DNA of 64,000 bases from Deinococcus radiopugnans ATCC 19172. GTDB lineage: Bacteria > Deinococcota > Deinococci > Deinococcales > Deinococcaceae. Positions 20,330-31,583 of this stretch are shown here, piece by piece (position 1 is the stretch's first letter; each line of letters begins with the position of its first letter). The position numbers and the translations under genes are program-made. The notes below the pieces were generated by a model. That model saw only the letters and a program-made list of their open reading frames with translations, searched no databases and was not told the DNA's origin. The stretch lies in contig NZ_VDMO01000013.1 in the NCBI RefSeq assembly GCF_006335125.1, positions 1 through 64,000 on the forward strand, written 5' to 3'.

Positions 20330-23300
20330 ATCGGTTGAAGTTGAAGCGACTCAGAGGCTGGATGGGTATAGCCCTTGGAATGGCTGCCAGCGTATTCGGC
20401 ACTGCTTTTGCGGAAGGATCTGTGCAAACCAGTCTTGGCAGTACTGCGTCAGGAGAGCCTTTTAACCAATATCTATATGCTTATGACGTTACCAGTCAAT
20501 ACATCAAAACGAATAATCGTCCTGTCTATGCCGATATTCTGTCTTCAGGAGAGGTTATTAATATCTCTTTGTGTGGTGCGGTAGATGCCGACCCTCTCCG
20601 CATTGAGATTTATAATCCATCAGGTACATTAGTTCAGACTTTCGTACCTATCGCAGGTAAGGGTAAAATTGCCTGCAATTCCACGCTGTCAGGCCCGATT
20701 ACCACGGCATACAAATACACCACCACCACGACAGGCGCATACCAAATCCGGTTATACAACACTAACGGTGGAACAGCTGACGAAAGATATTTCAAGCGCT
20801 TTGATATTACTGTCACACCTAATAACAGTATAAATCCTGATCCTAGGCTGAATAGCGGGCGTATCTGGGGCAGGGCATGGGCCTTCAACGGATACGAGAC
20901 ATACACCGCCACAGGCTCTACGGACTCAAATTATTTTGTGCGCGTCCCTGGAGGACGGACGGGGTCAGAATATATTTGGAAACTCGATCTGAACAAATTT
21001 GCAGGGTTCCGTTACGATATCATCGCCAATTCTATCGGCTTGGATGCCCCCAATTCGGGATACAGCGCTGAGGGGACTGCTTCGGCAGCACCTCTGCACC
21101 CAATTTATCTGAGCTATCCCGCCCAGGCTTCATCACCTCCCACACTTCCTCCAGTCATTTCCAATTTCCGCTTTGAGGGGGATGGTGGCCGTACTTTCAT
21201 TTCGCCAGGGAATACGGTGGGGATGAACGACACTGGCAGATTTAAATTTACTGGCGATGTCGATGGGACGTACACCATCACCATTGACACTAACAAAGAT
21301 GGTGTTTACGGCACAGGTGACCGCTTGTTGCTCGGAACCAGTTTGGCTTCGACCGAGACGTCCGTGGTCTGGGACGGAAAAAATGCAGCGGGAACTGTAT
21401 TGCCTATCGGTAACTACAATGCAGAGTTGAAGGTGCGCTTAGGCGAATATCATTTTGTGGCTTACGATGTGGAGACAAGCGGCGGTGGAGACAACAATGG
21501 ATTGACTGTCTACCGGGCCACTTCTCAGACAGGAACATCGAATACACAGGTTTACTGGGACGACGTGACCAAGCTGCCAGGTAAAGGGGGGACATCTAAC
21601 TTACCTAGCGGAGGAGCCTCTGGGACGGCGGCGGGCACTCATACCTGGGGCAACTTTGCGGCGGGTGGTTTGGGTGACACTCGCTACCTCGACACCTATG
21701 TCTATGGTTTGGTCAGTAGCGTCTTATCCTCTGCTGTTATTACCAACGGCGATGCAACCATCACGGGGAAGGTCTATAACGACACGAATAGGAATGGTGT
21801 TGCGGATGGAGGAGAAACGGGCATTCCGTCTGCCACTTTGCAGCTTCTGAATTCAAGTCAGGCTGTTGTTGCGACTGTTCAGGCAGATACCAGTGGCAAC
21901 TATACCTTCTTAGGTATTGCTGCGGGCACTTATACTGTCAGAGTTATCTCTGATAGTGCTGTAAATGGGAAGACGCCGACTATCCCTGCTCCGGCTCAGC
22001 TGACTGTGGCAGTTACCGACACTGCTGCGAATGGTAATAATTTCGGTTTTGTGCCATCCGCTGATCTTGCTATAACCAAAACCGATGGTGTGGGCAGCGT
22101 AAATTCAGGAAATAACACCACATATACCATCCGTGTGACCAATAACGGCCCCAGCAGCGTTACGGGCGCGGTGGTCAAAGATCCCACCGCGACAGGTCTA
22201 AATCAGACGGCAGCGGCCTGCACCGCGGTCAGCGGTAATACCTGCACTACTGCCCCGACTACCGCTGCATTGCAGAGTGCAGGTGGCGTGACCTTACCTG
22301 CCTTGGCCACCGGCGCGTTCTACGAATTCACGGTCACGGCCAACGTGACGGCGGCCAGCGGCAGCGTCAGCAACACTGTCACAGTGGCAGTTCCGGTGGG
22401 TGCTACTGATCCTACGGCAGGCAACAATAGTGCTACAGATACGGACATCGTCACTTCTCTTTTTTTCATTTCCGGCAACGTTTACGAGGACTACAACTAC
22501 GGCGGAGGCGCGGGCCGGATCTACAACGCTGCTGAGGGCATGAGCCTGCGCCCTAGCGTGCGGGTCGAGCTGTACAACAATGCGGGAGCGTTCATTGACG
22601 CCAAGCTGACTGACGCTAGCGGTGGATATACCTTTGCTAACCAGCTGCCCGGCGATTACAAGGTGCGGGTGGTCAATAGCTTCGTGACCAGCAGCCGTGC
22701 CGGTGCCTGCGCCCCAGCTGCTAACGTCTCGACGCCTCCAGCGGGGTGTATGCAACTTCCTGTACAGACCTATGTCAGCGGCAACACAGCGCAGGTGGGC
22801 GGCGCGTTCCCCAAGAGCACCGATCCGGCGCTCAGCACGGGAACCTTGCCTGTGGGCGCACAGTCGGTGGCGAGTGTGACCGTGGGTAGCTCCAACGTGG
22901 CGAATGTCGATTTCGGCTACAACTTCAGCACTGTAGTCAATACAGGCGACGCGGCGACGCCCGGACAGGGCAGTTTGAGGCAGTTCATCGTGAACGCCAA
23001 TGCGCTGGCAAATAACACGCTGGCCCAGAGCGGCAACCGGGGCGCAGTGGTCACGGGCGCAAGTCAGACCTTGCCCAGCGCCCGCGATACCAGCATCTTC
23101 ATGATTCCGTCGGGTGCCCTGACAGGTGGAGTTGCAATCATCACGTCTACAGGCAGCGTAATGCCCGCCATCACGCGCAGTAACGTCAGCGTTGACGGCA
23201 CTACCCAGTCCGTGAACGTCGGCAATACCAATACGGGCGTGCTGGGCACGGGCGGCACGGTGGGTTACCTCAACACGGCCACGCTGGATATGGTCCAGAA

Positions 23301-24996
23301 GCCTGAAGTGCAGCTTGTCGGTACCAGTGCCCTCCTGGTGGGTCTGGATCTTCAGGCCAATGACCTCCAGGTGCGGGGCATGTCCGTCTACGGCTTCGGC
23401 AACCAGGCAAACCAGAACAATCACGCCAACATCCGGATCGGCAACAACTTTACCGGCAGCCTGATCGAGGCCAACATCCTCGGCTCGCCTGCCAGCAGCT
23501 TTGGCTGCGGGGCTTCGACCACCGCCGCCCTGAGCAACGCCGACAACATCCGCTCGGTGGGCGGCGACGGCGGCACGGTGCGGAACAACCTGATCGGCTG
23601 CGCGGCGGGCAAGGGCTTCGGCGTGGAGGGTGGCTCCGAGAACTGGACAATCACCAACAACGAGATTCGCGGCAACGGAATCGGCAACACGAATCTGGAC
23701 GGTATAGATCTCGAAAACTCTGGAAGCAAGAACCACACGGTCAGCGGCAACCTGATCACTGAGAACAGCGGCGTGGGGGTCGACGGCTATCAGGGCAGCG
23801 GCGGCAACACGATCGAGCGAAACACGATCACCGGGAACGGCATCGGACAGGGCGGTGCGCCGGGCGAAACGTCGGGCATCCGAATTTACAGCTCCAACAA
23901 CGCCGTCCGGAACAACGTGATCGCTCAGAACTACGGTGCGGGCATCCTGGTGGTCAGCGGTCATACTGGCAACCTGATCTCCCAGAACAGCATGTACGAC
24001 AATGGGACGATCGCAGCGGCCAACGGCGCGGCGGCCAGCAACCAGATCGGGATTGATCTGCTTGCGGCGGGCGATTCAGCCAGCGCCGGCACAGCGCCCT
24101 ACGTCACCAGGAACGATAGCGGTGATGGGGATACTGGAGGCAACGACCTGTTGAATTTCCCAGTCTTCGAGATGGCGCAGATCGTGAGCGGCAAACTGCA
24201 GCTGAGCGGCTTTGCCCGCCCGGGCAGCGCCATCGAGCTGTTCATCGCGGCGGCTGATGCCAGCGGCTTCGGCGAGGGCAGGACCTACCTGGTGACCCTG
24301 ATCGAGGGCAGCGCGGCGGACACCGATGGCGGCACGGGCACCTACACCGATACCCTCACCGGCACCGACACCACCAATCGCTTCCGCTTCAGCGTTCCGC
24401 TGCCGAATGGCGTCACTGTAGGCACGCGGTTGACGGCGACCGCCACCTGCTCGGCCGCCAGTTGCCCCGGCACCACGGTTTCGGTCAGCAGCGAGACCAG
24501 CGAGTTCAGCTACAACGTCGTGGTGACCGCGCAGCCTCCCAGCATCTCGCTGCTCAAGCTGGGCCGCAATACGGCGGGCGGTCCATTCACAGATAGCAGC
24601 ACCCTGATTGGCGTGCGCCCCGGTGAGTCGGTGGAATACTGTGTGATATACAGCAATGCTGGCGGGGAAGCCACCAACTTCGTGTTGCGGGATTACGTGC
24701 CCTCTGGCCTGGTGCCGCAGCTCTCGGCCTACGGTACCAGAGGCGGCGGTCAGGCGCTGGGCCTGAAGTACGCGCCGGGCGTGGCGCTGACCGCAGGGGC
24801 CGCCGACAGCGCGGCCGTGATGCCGCCCCTTACCAGCGTCAGCGATGGCGATGAGGGTGCCCTGAGCAACGTGCCCGTGACCAATCCTGGTGACCCGGTC
24901 GGCAGTCCGCAGCGGCCGGGGCTGATGACCCTCACCCTGCCGAGCGTGCCGGCGGGGGGTCAGGGAACCGTCTGTTTCCAGGCGAAAGTGCCGTAA
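20326..24996 (+). CDS. Mosaic exported beta-helix/DUF11 surface protein (1556 aa)
   Basis: ATG 20326 overlaps the previous stop (ATGA), so translation is coupled. The signal peptide ends at about residue 29 (AFA). Domains in order: an N-terminal beta region containing a [13 protein letters not shown]sp-rich loop; an SdrD-B domain near 490-560 ([21 protein letters not shown]); a DUF11 repeat near 585-700 ([20 protein letters not shown]); a second SdrD-B-like domain near 715; a right-handed beta-helix at about 1040-1270 with repeated N-N-x-I/G-N-x-I turns ([33 protein letters not shown]); and a final DUF11 repeat. The first ~2 kb is AT-rich with rare Deinococcus codons while the rest matches the genome, so the gene looks recombinant. 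Confidence 0.85.
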   Translation: MNRLKLKRLRGWMGIALGMAASVFGTAFAEGSVQTSLGSTASGEPFNQYLYAYDVTSQYIKTNNRPVYADILSSGEVINISLCGAVDADPLRIEIYNPSGTLVQTFVPIAGKGKIACNSTLSGPITTAYKYTTTTTGAYQIRLYNTNGGTADERYFKRFDITVTPNNSINPDPRLNSGRIWGRAWAFNGYETYTATGSTDSNYFVRVPGGRTGSEYIWKLDLNKFAGFRYDIIANSIGLDAPNSGYSAEGTASAAPLHPIYLSYPAQASSPPTLPPVISNFRFEGDGGRTFISPGNTVGMNDTGRFKFTGDVDGTYTITIDTNKDGVYGTGDRLLLGTSLASTETSVVWDGKNAAGTVLPIGNYNAELKVRLGEYHFVAYDVETSGGGDNNGLTVYRATSQTGTSNTQVYWDDVTKLPGKGGTSNLPSGGASGTAAGTHTWGNFAAGGLGDTRYLDTYVYGLVSSVLSSAVITNGDATITGKVYNDTNRNGVADGGETGIPSATLQLLNSSQAVVATVQADTSGNYTFLGIAAGTYTVRVISDSAVNGKTPTIPAPAQLTVAVTDTAANGNNFGFVPSADLAITKTDGVGSVNSGNNTTYTIRVTNNGPSSVTGAVVKDPTATGLNQTAAACTAVSGNTCTTAPTTAALQSAGGVTLPALATGAFYEFTVTANVTAASGSVSNTVTVAVPVGATDPTAGNNSATDTDIVTSLFFISGNVYEDYNYGGGAGRIYNAAEGMSLRPSVRVELYNNAGAFIDAKLTDASGGYTFANQLPGDYKVRVVNSFVTSSRAGACAPAANVSTPPAGCMQLPVQTYVSGNTAQVGGAFPKSTDPALSTGTLPVGAQSVASVTVGSSNVANVDFGYNFSTVVNTGDAATPGQGSLRQFIVNANALANNTLAQSGNRGAVVTGASQTLPSARDTSIFMIPSGALTGGVAIITSTGSVMPAITRSNVSVDGTTQSVNVGNTNTGVLGTGGTVGYLNTATLDMVQKPEVQLVGTSALLVGLDLQANDLQVRGMSVYGFGNQANQNNHANIRIGNNFTGSLIEANILGSPASSFGCGASTTAALSNADNIRSVGGDGGTVRNNLIGCAAGKGFGVEGGSENWTITNNEIRGNGIGNTNLDGIDLENSGSKNHTVSGNLITENSGVGVDGYQGSGGNTIERNTITGNGIGQGGAPGETSGIRIYSSNNAVRNNVIAQNYGAGILVVSGHTGNLISQNSMYDNGTIAAANGAAASNQIGIDLLAAGDSASAGTAPYVTRNDSGDGDTGGNDLLNFPVFEMAQIVSGKLQLSGFARPGSAIELFIAAADASGFGEGRTYLVTLIEGSAADTDGGTGTYTDTLTGTDTTNRFRFSVPLPNGVTVGTRLTATATCSAASCPGTTVSVSSETSEFSYNVVVTAQPPSISLLKLGRNTAGGPFTDSSTLIGVRPGESVEYCVIYSNAGGEATNFVLRDYVPSGLVPQLSAYGTRGGGQALGLKYAPGVALTAGAADSAAVMPPLTSVSDGDEGALSNVPVTNPGDPVGSPQRPGLMTLTLPSVPAGGQGTVCFQAKVP

Positions 24997-25017
24997 CACT
25001 TCATCTCACTACTGATC

Positions 25018-25053
25018 GCGCCGCCCACCTTCTTATGGTGGGCGGCGCCTTTC
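25018..25053 (+). terminator. 12-bp hairpin terminator after the surface cluster
   Basis: GCGCCGCCCACC (25018-25029) pairs perfectly with GGTGGGCGGCGC (25037-25048) over TTCTTAT, followed by CTTT. The T-tract is weak but the stem is very stable. Confidence 0.7.
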
Positions 25054-25068
25054 GCCCTTCATCCCCTC

Positions 25069-25074
25069 TACAAT
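25069..25074 (+). promoter_or_regulatory. -10 box for leaderless transcription of the EamA gene
   Basis: TACAAT ends seven bases before the GTG start at 25082; no Shine-Dalgarno. Confidence 0.6.
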
Positions 25075-25081
25075 CCTTACC

Positions 25082-26017
25082 GTGTCTCCCCGGTTGCGCG
25101 GCGTTCTTCTCCTCATTCTGGTCACGGCGGTGTGGGGCAGCACCTTCGCGGTGGTCAAAACGCTGGGCGAGCTGCTGCCCCCGGCCCAGCTGATTGCGTG
25201 GCGGTTTCTGATCGGTTTCCTGGCGCTGCTGCCCGCCCTGCTGATCCGGGGCTGGGGCCTGCGGCGACGGCGGGCGGATCAACCCGCGCCTGCCGCCCGT
25301 CCCCGCTTCTCGTGGCGCGACGGTCTGTGGCGCGACGGCCTGTTGCTGGGCGCATGGCTGATTGCGGGCTACGGCACCCAGACCATTGCCTTGCAAACCA
25401 CCACCGCCAACCGCGCCGCCTTCTTCACGGCCCTGAGCGTGGTGCTGGTGCCGCTGTGGCTGGTCTTCGCGCAGCGGCGGCGGATGCCCCTGCCCTTGCT
25501 GGCCGCGCTGCCCCTAGCGGTGCTGGGCCTGGGCCTGCTGTCCTGGGAGGGCGGCGCGTGGGTGGTGGGCGACGCCTGGGCGCTGGCCTGCGCCGTGACC
25601 TACGCGGGCTTCATCATCACGCTGGAGCGGCTGTCGAACCGGCACGCGGCGCTGCCGTTCACGCTGGCGCAGCTTGCGGCGGTCACGGTGCTGGCGTGGC
25701 TGTGGGCCGGGGTGTCTGGCGGCACCGCCTGGCCGCCCGCCGCCGCCTGGGGGCCGCTGCTGTATCTGGGGGTGGTGGCCACCGCCCTGACCACGCTGCT
25801 GCAAACGGTGGGCCAGCGCACCGTCAGTGCTGCCGAGGCCAGCCTGATCTACGCGCTGGAACCGGTGACGGCCACCCTGTTCAGCTTCTTTCTCATCGGC
25901 GAGCGGGTGGGCCTGCGCGGCGCGCTGGGGGGCCTGCTCGTGGTGGGCGGCACGGTCCTCAGCCAGCGCAGCGGGGGTGAGGCCCGGCCGGAAACCCCCG
26001 CGCCGCTGGCCGAGTAG
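25082..26017 (+). CDS. EamA/DMT-family membrane transporter
   Basis: A 311-aa inner-membrane protein with about ten hydrophobic segments arranged as two five-helix EamA halves. The first half opens with [21 protein letters not shown], a hallmark of the drug/metabolite transporter family, and has [21 protein letters not shown]. The second half has [18 protein letters not shown] and GERVG, also diagnostic. Substrates of such exporters (amino acids, metabolites) cannot be read from sequence. GTG 25082 follows a TACAAT box by seven bases, suggesting a leaderless mRNA. Confidence 0.9.
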   Translation: MSPRLRGVLLLILVTAVWGSTFAVVKTLGELLPPAQLIAWRFLIGFLALLPALLIRGWGLRRRRADQPAPAARPRFSWRDGLWRDGLLLGAWLIAGYGTQTIALQTTTANRAAFFTALSVVLVPLWLVFAQRRRMPLPLLAALPLAVLGLGLLSWEGGAWVVGDAWALACAVTYAGFIITLERLSNRHAALPFTLAQLAAVTVLAWLWAGVSGGTAWPPAAAWGPLLYLGVVATALTTLLQTVGQRTVSAAEASLIYALEPVTATLFSFFLIGERVGLRGALGGLLVVGGTVLSQRSGGEARPETPAPLAE

Positions 26018-26060
26018 GCACTGGTCAGGCGGCGTTTCACCCTCACCACGTCTCCATCTC

Positions 26061-27407
26061 TCAGTTGGCCCGCCCCCCCTGTGCCTGCCGCACCGCATGC
26101 CGGGCGGCCTCGTGCACCTCGGCGTCCTGGCCGTTCGCCAGGGTGTCGAGCAGGGCCTGGTAACGGCGCTCGATGTCGGTGCGGTCGCCGGAGTTCTCAA
26201 TGTTCGCCAGGGCGTCCTCGCGCACCAGTTCGGCGTGGTGACGGATCACGGCGCGGCGCTCGGTGTCGTTCAGGCACGAGGCGGTCGTCCGGAAGACCTC
26301 CAGCAGCCGCAGCATCACGCTGGGGCTGCCCTTGCCGTACTGGCGGATCATGTTGAACATGCTGCCGGTCAGGCCCGTGAAATCGGTCACCGGCACCACC
26401 AGCCGCAACACCTGATCCTGGTAAGACACGCCGTCGGGCCAGCGGCGATCCTGCAGGCTGCACAGCGCGTCGCCAAAGCGGTCGATCACGTCGATGGCCG
26501 TCACCGGGTCGTTCACGCCGGGGCTCAGGGCGCGGGCAGCCACCTCGGCCAGCTGGCGCACGCTGTATTCCAGATCCTGTCCCACGGTGCGGCGGTCACC
26601 CAGTGTCAGGGCGTCCATCACACCGTCCGGCAGCCGGGGCACGCCCACCGCGATCACCGAGTTGGGAAACACGTAGTCGCCGGGCCGGACGTGCAGCAGC
26701 AGGGCCACATCTGCCGCCCGCGCGCGCTCCAGCAGCAGGTCGTTGTCCATCAGTTGCAGGTAGCCGCCCCTGGGGGCGTGCAGCACCTCGCCGTTCGTCC
26801 AGAATTCCGGCGGCGGGGCCACGGCCGTGTCCTGATCCGGATCGTCTTTCAGGGTGGCGTTCATCAGCGAGTCGCGCATGTCGTCGCGCAGCAAGTTGGC
26901 GACGTGGGTCATGTTGATCGAGCCGGTGACGTGCGCCAGGTAGTACACCAGCATGGCGACGCTCGCCAGCGCCAGCACCAGCGCGAAGGTCACGTTGAAA
27001 TGCGGCACGAACGGCTGATCCTCGCTGCCGGTCACCGCGCGCAGGGTATACAGCGTGAAGGCGAAGGTGGCGATGAACGTGCCCAGCGTGAGCTGGTTGC
27101 CCCGGTCGCGCGTGAAGTTGTCCAGCAGGCGCGGCCCCATCGAGCCCGCCGCGTAGGAGAGCGCGGCGATGGTGATGGAAAAGACCGTGCCCGCCACCCC
27201 GATGCTGCTGCCCGCGATGGCCGACAGCAGGCTGCGCGAGCCGGTCTCGCCGCCGCCGTACACGAAGGTCAGGCCGTCCGGCACGCCGTAGGTTTCCTCG
27301 GCGCTGATGCCCGCCTCGGCCAGCAGCAGGGCCAGCACGGTCATGACCGCCGGAATGAACCAGAATTCCTGGCTGATCTGGCGCAGGCGCAGCCAGGTGC
27401 GTTTCAT
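26061..27407 (-). CDS. DUF2254 family predicted membrane protein
   Basis: A 448-aa protein. The N-terminal third has about four transmembrane segments (FWFIPAVMTVLALLLAEAG; VAGTVFSITIAALSYAAGS; QLTLGTFIATFAFTLYTL; FALVLALASVAMLVYYLA). A long soluble C-terminal region follows with VGQDLEYSVRQLAEVAARALSP and NDPVTAIDVIDR, both typical of DUF2254. The function is unknown in the family. It starts inside the stop of the mscS-like gene (4-base overlap), so the two are translationally coupled and may both act in membrane-tension or ion homeostasis. Confidence 0.85.
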   Translation of the reverse strand: MKRTWLRLRQISQEFWFIPAVMTVLALLLAEAGISAEETYGVPDGLTFVYGGGETGSRSLLSAIAGSSIGVAGTVFSITIAALSYAAGSMGPRLLDNFTRDRGNQLTLGTFIATFAFTLYTLRAVTGSEDQPFVPHFNVTFALVLALASVAMLVYYLAHVTGSINMTHVANLLRDDMRDSLMNATLKDDPDQDTAVAPPPEFWTNGEVLHAPRGGYLQLMDNDLLLERARAADVALLLHVRPGDYVFPNSVIAVGVPRLPDGVMDALTLGDRRTVGQDLEYSVRQLAEVAARALSPGVNDPVTAIDVIDRFGDALCSLQDRRWPDGVSYQDQVLRLVVPVTDFTGLTGSMFNMIRQYGKGSPSVMLRLLEVFRTTASCLNDTERRAVIRHHAELVREDALANIENSGDRTDIERRYQALLDTLANGQDAEVHEAARHAVRQAQGGRAN

Positions 27408-28387
27408 GACGCGGTGGCGTCCGGCTGCGGCTGTTCCTGCGCCGTCTCTTGCGCCTCACGCTGAAGCTGCTGCCGGGACTGGGGGTTGTTCCGGCGGGCG
27501 GGCCAGCCCTCGCGCTGCCGGGTGCGGTCACCGTCCGTCGCCTCGGTCTGATCGTGCAGCAACAGTTGCTGGGTGGGAAAGGGCAGGTCAAAGCCGGCGG
27601 CGGGCAGCGCGTTCCGGATGGCCTCCAGCACGCCGTCCTGCGCTTCCACCGCCTCCTTGCGGATGGGCGGATCGATCCAGAAGCGCACGTCCAGATTCAC
27701 CGAGAAATCGCCCAGTTCCTTAACCAGCACGCTGGGGGCCGGATCGGTCAGCAGGCCGTCCAGCCCGCCCAGCGTTTTCAGGATCAGGGCGCGGGCCGCC
27801 GCGATGTCGTCGCCGTAGCCGATGCCCACCGTGACCGACAGGCGGCGCTGCGGGTAGGCGGTGTTCACGGTCACGCGGTTGGTGTACAGCTCGGAATTGG
27901 GAATCACCACCCGGCGGTTGTCATAGGTGCGCAGCAGCGTGGCGCGCACCTGAATGTCCTCCACGACGCCCTCGTGATCGCCGGAGACGATCTGATCGCC
28001 GATGCGGAAGGGGCGTGTCACCAGAATCAGCAGGCCCGCCAGCAGGTTCTGGAAGATGTCCTTGAACGCAAAGCCGATGGCCACCCCGCTGACCCCCAGC
28101 GCCCCGAACAGCGAGGCGGCCGTCAGGGTGGGGAAGATCACCGTCAGCGCCACCAGCACGCCCACCGCCAGCACCAGCCACGACACGATGCGCGAGAACA
28201 CCAGCGCGATGCCCCGGGGCTGCCCGGCCCGCCCGGCCACGCTGGACACGGCGTTGCTGGCCAGCCGGGCGATCCCCAGGAAGATCACGAAGACCAGCAG
28301 GCCGATCAGGATGTTGGGAATGGTGACGAGAAAGCTCTGGAGCAGGTTCTGCATCCGCATCCAGACGGCGCTCAGTTCGAGATTCAT
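27404..28387 (-). CDS. Small-conductance mechanosensitive channel (MscS family)
   Basis: A 327-aa inner-membrane channel that opens on hypo-osmotic shock. Three N-terminal transmembrane helices are visible. The pore-lining third helix is [25 protein letters not shown] with the Gly/Ala packing pattern of MscS, followed by [21 protein letters not shown] and [13 protein letters not shown], the signature of the beta domain. The last 50 residues are an unusual Gln/Arg-rich, disordered tail. It overlaps the DUF2254 gene by four bases and follows the DUF421 gene on the same strand after about 50 bases. Confidence 0.93.
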   Translation of the reverse strand: MNLELSAVWMRMQNLLQSFLVTIPNILIGLLVFVIFLGIARLASNAVSSVAGRAGQPRGIALVFSRIVSWLVLAVGVLVALTVIFPTLTAASLFGALGVSGVAIGFAFKDIFQNLLAGLLILVTRPFRIGDQIVSGDHEGVVEDIQVRATLLRTYDNRRVVIPNSELYTNRVTVNTAYPQRRLSVTVGIGYGDDIAAARALILKTLGGLDGLLTDPAPSVLVKELGDFSVNLDVRFWIDPPIRKEAVEAQDGVLEAIRNALPAAGFDLPFPTQQLLLHDQTEATDGDRTRQREGWPARRNNPQSRQQLQREAQETAQEQPQPDATAS

Positions 28388-28437
28388 GCGGCTCCCAGCG
28401 TACTGTGCGGGCGGTCAGCCCCGTGTTCGGGGGGCGT

Positions 28438-28989
28438 TCATGTCCCTTTGGGCGTTGGCTGGATGGCCGCGCTGATGCGGCCCCCCTCCGCCTCCTGCAA
28501 CACGCTGATGCGCCCGCCGGACTCCAGCACCGCGAAGGCCACGCCCTCCACGTTGTTCACGCCCGCCTGCCGCAGTTCCTCGTACAGGATCGCCTCCGAG
28601 ACGCGGGCCTGCCGCATGGCCCCGTGGCGAATCTGCCCGCGCTCCACCAGCACCACCGGGCCGTTGTCGAAGACCCGCTGGGCACGCTGCGAGCGGGCGC
28701 TGAGGCCCGAGATCAGCCCCTGGAGCAGCACCAGCACCAGCAGGCTCAGGCTGCTTTCCACGATGCTCTTGCCCAGAATGGCGCTGGCGACCAGCGACCC
28801 GGAGGCCACGTTGGTCAGAAAGTCGTAGGAGGTGAAGGTGGCGAAGGTGCGCGCCCCGAAGGTGCGGGCCAGGATCACGATGTAACTGAACAGCAGCAGC
28901 GTGCTCAGGATGATCCGCACCACCAGCCGCACCGACCAGCCGTTTTCCGGGGTCAGCAGATCGATCAGGACGTTCCACAGCAGTTCCAT
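28438..28989 (-). CDS. DUF421 (YetF-like) membrane protein
   Basis: A 183-aa protein with three N-terminal hydrophobic helices ([47 protein letters not shown]), then a soluble domain containing [35 protein letters not shown], the characteristic YetF/DUF421 stretch. ATG 28989 begins the conserved part. A CAGACT box five bases upstream hints at a leaderless start. The reading frame stays open far upstream, but only as an antisense shadow of glnS. It heads a three-gene membrane-protein run with the mscS-like and DUF2254 genes. Confidence 0.85.
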   Translation of the reverse strand: MELLWNVLIDLLTPENGWSVRLVVRIILSTLLLFSYIVILARTFGARTFATFTSYDFLTNVASGSLVASAILGKSIVESSLSLLVLVLLQGLISGLSARSQRAQRVFDNGPVVLVERGQIRHGAMRQARVSEAILYEELRQAGVNNVEGVAFAVLESGGRISVLQEAEGGRISAAIQPTPKGT

Positions 28990-29088
28990 ACGGCAGTCTG
29001 CGGGCTGGGCCGGGCGGGGCCGTGTGAGGGGCGCAGAGCCGGGACTCACGAATGGGGGCGGGGCGGTCATCCCGCATTCCTGCGCGGG

Positions 29089-29094
29089 TATGCT
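29089..29094 (+). promoter_or_regulatory. -10 box for leaderless transcription of glnS
   Basis: TATGCT ends six bases before ATG 29101; no Shine-Dalgarno is present. Confidence 0.55.
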
Positions 29095-29100
29095 GGCACG

Positions 29101-31533
29101 ATGACCGTGCCCGACGCCGACAAACCCAGTTCCGCCACCCCTGAAGCGTCCCCTGCGGCGCGGGTGGCCTCTGCCCAGCTCGACAACTACATCACCGAGA
29201 TCGTCGAACGCGACCTGCAAAATGGCAAGTACGCGGGCATCGTGACCCGCTTTCCCCCCGAGCCCAACGGCTACCTGCACCTGGGCCACACCTTCGCGTC
29301 GTTTCTGGACTTCCAGACCGCCGTACAGTACGGGGGCCGCTACCACCTGCGGCTGGACGACACCAACCCGGAAGGCGAGTCGCAGGAATTCGCCGACGGC
29401 ATCATGGCCGACCTGCGCTGGCTGGGCTGGGACTGGGGCGAGAACGTGTTCTACGCCTCCGACAATTTCGAGCGGTACTACGCCTACGCCGAGCAACTGA
29501 TTCGGCAGGGCGACGCCTACGTGGACAGCGTGAGCGGCGAGGAGATGGCCCGCCTGCGCGGCGACGCCCACACCCCCGGCACGCCCAGCCCGTACCGCGA
29601 GCGGGACGTGGAGGAAAATCTCGACCTGTTCCGCCGCATGCGTGCTGGGGAGTTCGCGGACGGAGCACACGTGCTGCGCGGCAAGATCGACCTGTCCAGC
29701 CCCAACATGAAGCTGCGCGATCCGGTGTTGTACCGCATCAAGCGGGCGTGGCACTACCGCGCCGGGGACGCGTGGTGCATCTACCCCATGTACGACTTCC
29801 AGCACCCCCTGCAGGACGCCATCGAGGGCGTGACCCACAGCATGTGCAGCCTGGAGTTCGTGGACAACCGCGCCATCTACGACTGGCTGATGGAGCGCCT
29901 CTCGTTCGCCCCGCGCCCGCACCAGTACGAGTTCGGGCGGCGCAGCCTGGAATACACCATTGTCAGCAAGCGCAAGCTGCGGCAGCTGGTGGAGGGCGGC
30001 CACGTCAGCGGCTGGGACGATCCGCGCATGCCCACCCTGCGCGCCCAGCAGCGGCTGGGGGTCACGCCGCAGGCGGTGCTGGCCTTTGCCCGCCAGATCG
30101 GCGTGAGCCGCACCAACCGCACCGTGGACATTGCCGTCTACGAGAACGCGGTGCGCGACGACCTGAACCACAAGGCCCCGCGCGTGATGGCGGTGCTCGA
30201 GCCGCTGCGTGTGACGCTGGAGAATCTGGAGGAGACGCGAACGCTGCAGCTGCCGTACTGGCCGCATGACGTCGTGGCGGCCTCTGCCGACGGTCTGGTG
30301 GCCCTGCCAGACGGCGACCGGATGGCCCCCGCACAGGCGGTGCGCGAGGTCAGGCTGACCCGCGACATTTTCATCGAGCGTGAGGATTTCAGCGCCGATC
30401 CGCCCAAGGGCTACAAGCGGCTGACCCCCGGCGGCACGGTGCGCCTGCGCGGGGCGGGCATCATCCGCGCAGACCGCTTCGACACCGACGATGACGGCAA
30501 CGTGACGCACCTCCACGCCACGCTGCTGGACGAGGGGGCGAAGGCGGGCGGTGTGATCCACTGGGTGGGCGCCCAAGACGCCATCCCCGCCGAGTTCCGG
30601 CTGTATGACCGCCTGTTCCGCGTGCCCAACCCCGAAGGCGAGCACCCCGACGACATGGTTCCCGACTTCGATCCCGAACAGCCCGGCCACGAGAGCGGGC
30701 CGCTGGACACCGGCTTCCTGCGTCACCTGAACCCCGACAGCCTGCGCGTCACGCGCGGGTACGTGGAGGCCAGCGTGGCCGCCGATCCCCACGACACCCG
30801 TTACCAGTTCGAGCGGCAGGGGTACTTCTGGCGCGATCCGGTGGACAGCCGGGGGGACGCCCTGGTGTTCGGGCGCATCATGACCCTCAAGGACGCCTGG
30901 GGGCAGACGCAAAAGGCCGAAAGTGGCAAGCCGAAGCCGGCGGGCAAGAAGCCCAGGGCCGACGCCGCCCCCGCTGCCTCAGGCGGCGTGCAACCCGCCC
31001 TGACCCCCCAGCAGGAGGCCGAAGTCACGCGCCTGACCCGGCTGGGCGCCGCCGAAGGGGACGCCAGGACGCTGGCGCGGGACGAGACCCTGCTGGCTTT
31101 CCTGGCCGACGCCACGCCGGGCGAAACGTTCGCGCAGGTGGCGTCGTGGACAGTCAACGATCTGGCGACGCCGCTGCGGGCCGGCACGGTGCGGGTGCGG
31201 GCCGCCGATCTCGCGCCGCTGGCCGGGCTGCTGGCCGCCGGCAAGGTGACCTCGCGGGTGGCCCGCGACGTGCTGGCCCGCGCCGCCGAATCCGGCGAGG
31301 CCCCCGCCGCCATCGTCGAGCGCGAGGGCCTGAGCGCCGGCCTGGACGACGCCGAACTGGAGCGCATCGTGGCCGGGGTGCTGGCGAACCACCCCGCCGA
31401 GACCGAGGCCTACCGGGGCGGCAAGACCGCGCTGCTGGGCTTTTTCACCGGTCAGGTGATGCGGGCCAGCCGGGGCAAGGCCGAGCCGGGCCGGGTGGCA
31501 GGAGTGTTGAAGGCGGCGCTGGACGCGGGCTGA
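29101..31533 (+). CDS. glnS: Glutaminyl-tRNA synthetase with C-terminal YqeY-like domain
   Basis: Charges tRNA-Gln with glutamine (class I synthetase). The 810-aa protein has the HIGH-type motif in [12 protein letters not shown] (ending near residue 63), DDTNPEGE, and the KMSKS counterpart VSKRK near residue 288. The anticodon-binding beta barrels extend to about 600. A Lys/Pro-rich linker (near 605-630) leads to about 175 residues resembling YqeY and the tail domain of GatB ([64 protein letters not shown]). This fusion is known from D. radiodurans GlnRS, where the appendage helps bind tRNA. ATG 29101 follows a TATGCT box by six bases. Confidence 0.96.
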   Translation: MTVPDADKPSSATPEASPAARVASAQLDNYITEIVERDLQNGKYAGIVTRFPPEPNGYLHLGHTFASFLDFQTAVQYGGRYHLRLDDTNPEGESQEFADGIMADLRWLGWDWGENVFYASDNFERYYAYAEQLIRQGDAYVDSVSGEEMARLRGDAHTPGTPSPYRERDVEENLDLFRRMRAGEFADGAHVLRGKIDLSSPNMKLRDPVLYRIKRAWHYRAGDAWCIYPMYDFQHPLQDAIEGVTHSMCSLEFVDNRAIYDWLMERLSFAPRPHQYEFGRRSLEYTIVSKRKLRQLVEGGHVSGWDDPRMPTLRAQQRLGVTPQAVLAFARQIGVSRTNRTVDIAVYENAVRDDLNHKAPRVMAVLEPLRVTLENLEETRTLQLPYWPHDVVAASADGLVALPDGDRMAPAQAVREVRLTRDIFIEREDFSADPPKGYKRLTPGGTVRLRGAGIIRADRFDTDDDGNVTHLHATLLDEGAKAGGVIHWVGAQDAIPAEFRLYDRLFRVPNPEGEHPDDMVPDFDPEQPGHESGPLDTGFLRHLNPDSLRVTRGYVEASVAADPHDTRYQFERQGYFWRDPVDSRGDALVFGRIMTLKDAWGQTQKAESGKPKPAGKKPRADAAPAASGGVQPALTPQQEAEVTRLTRLGAAEGDARTLARDETLLAFLADATPGETFAQVASWTVNDLATPLRAGTVRVRAADLAPLAGLLAAGKVTSRVARDVLARAAESGEAPAAIVEREGLSAGLDDAELERIVAGVLANHPAETEAYRGGKTALLGFFTGQVMRASRGKAEPGRVAGVLKAALDAG

Positions 31534-31545
31534 GCGCAGGAAAAC

Positions 31546-31578
31546 GCAGGGGGCCGGGTGATCTATCCCGGCCCCTGC
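31546..31578 (+). terminator. GC-rich hairpin between convergent glnS and TPR genes
   Basis: GCAGGGG-GCCGGG pairs with CCCGGCCCCTGC (31567-31578) with one bulged G. There is no T-tract on either side, so termination strength is uncertain. It lies between the two stop codons and could serve both strands. Confidence 0.45.
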
Positions 31579-31583
31579 TCCGG

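Noticed and set aside
22294..23964. 556-codon minus-strand frame in the beta-helix gene
   Set aside because: Shadow frame; the plus strand has a continuous beta-helix protein.
28405..29100. Upstream extension of glnS (1042 codons)
   Set aside because: It is antisense to the DUF421 gene; GlnRS sequence starts at 29101 after a TATGCT box.
28990..30912. N-terminal extension of the DUF421 gene to 824 codons
   Set aside because: The extension is antisense to glnS; DUF421 homology begins at 28989, where a start codon and a -10-like box are present.
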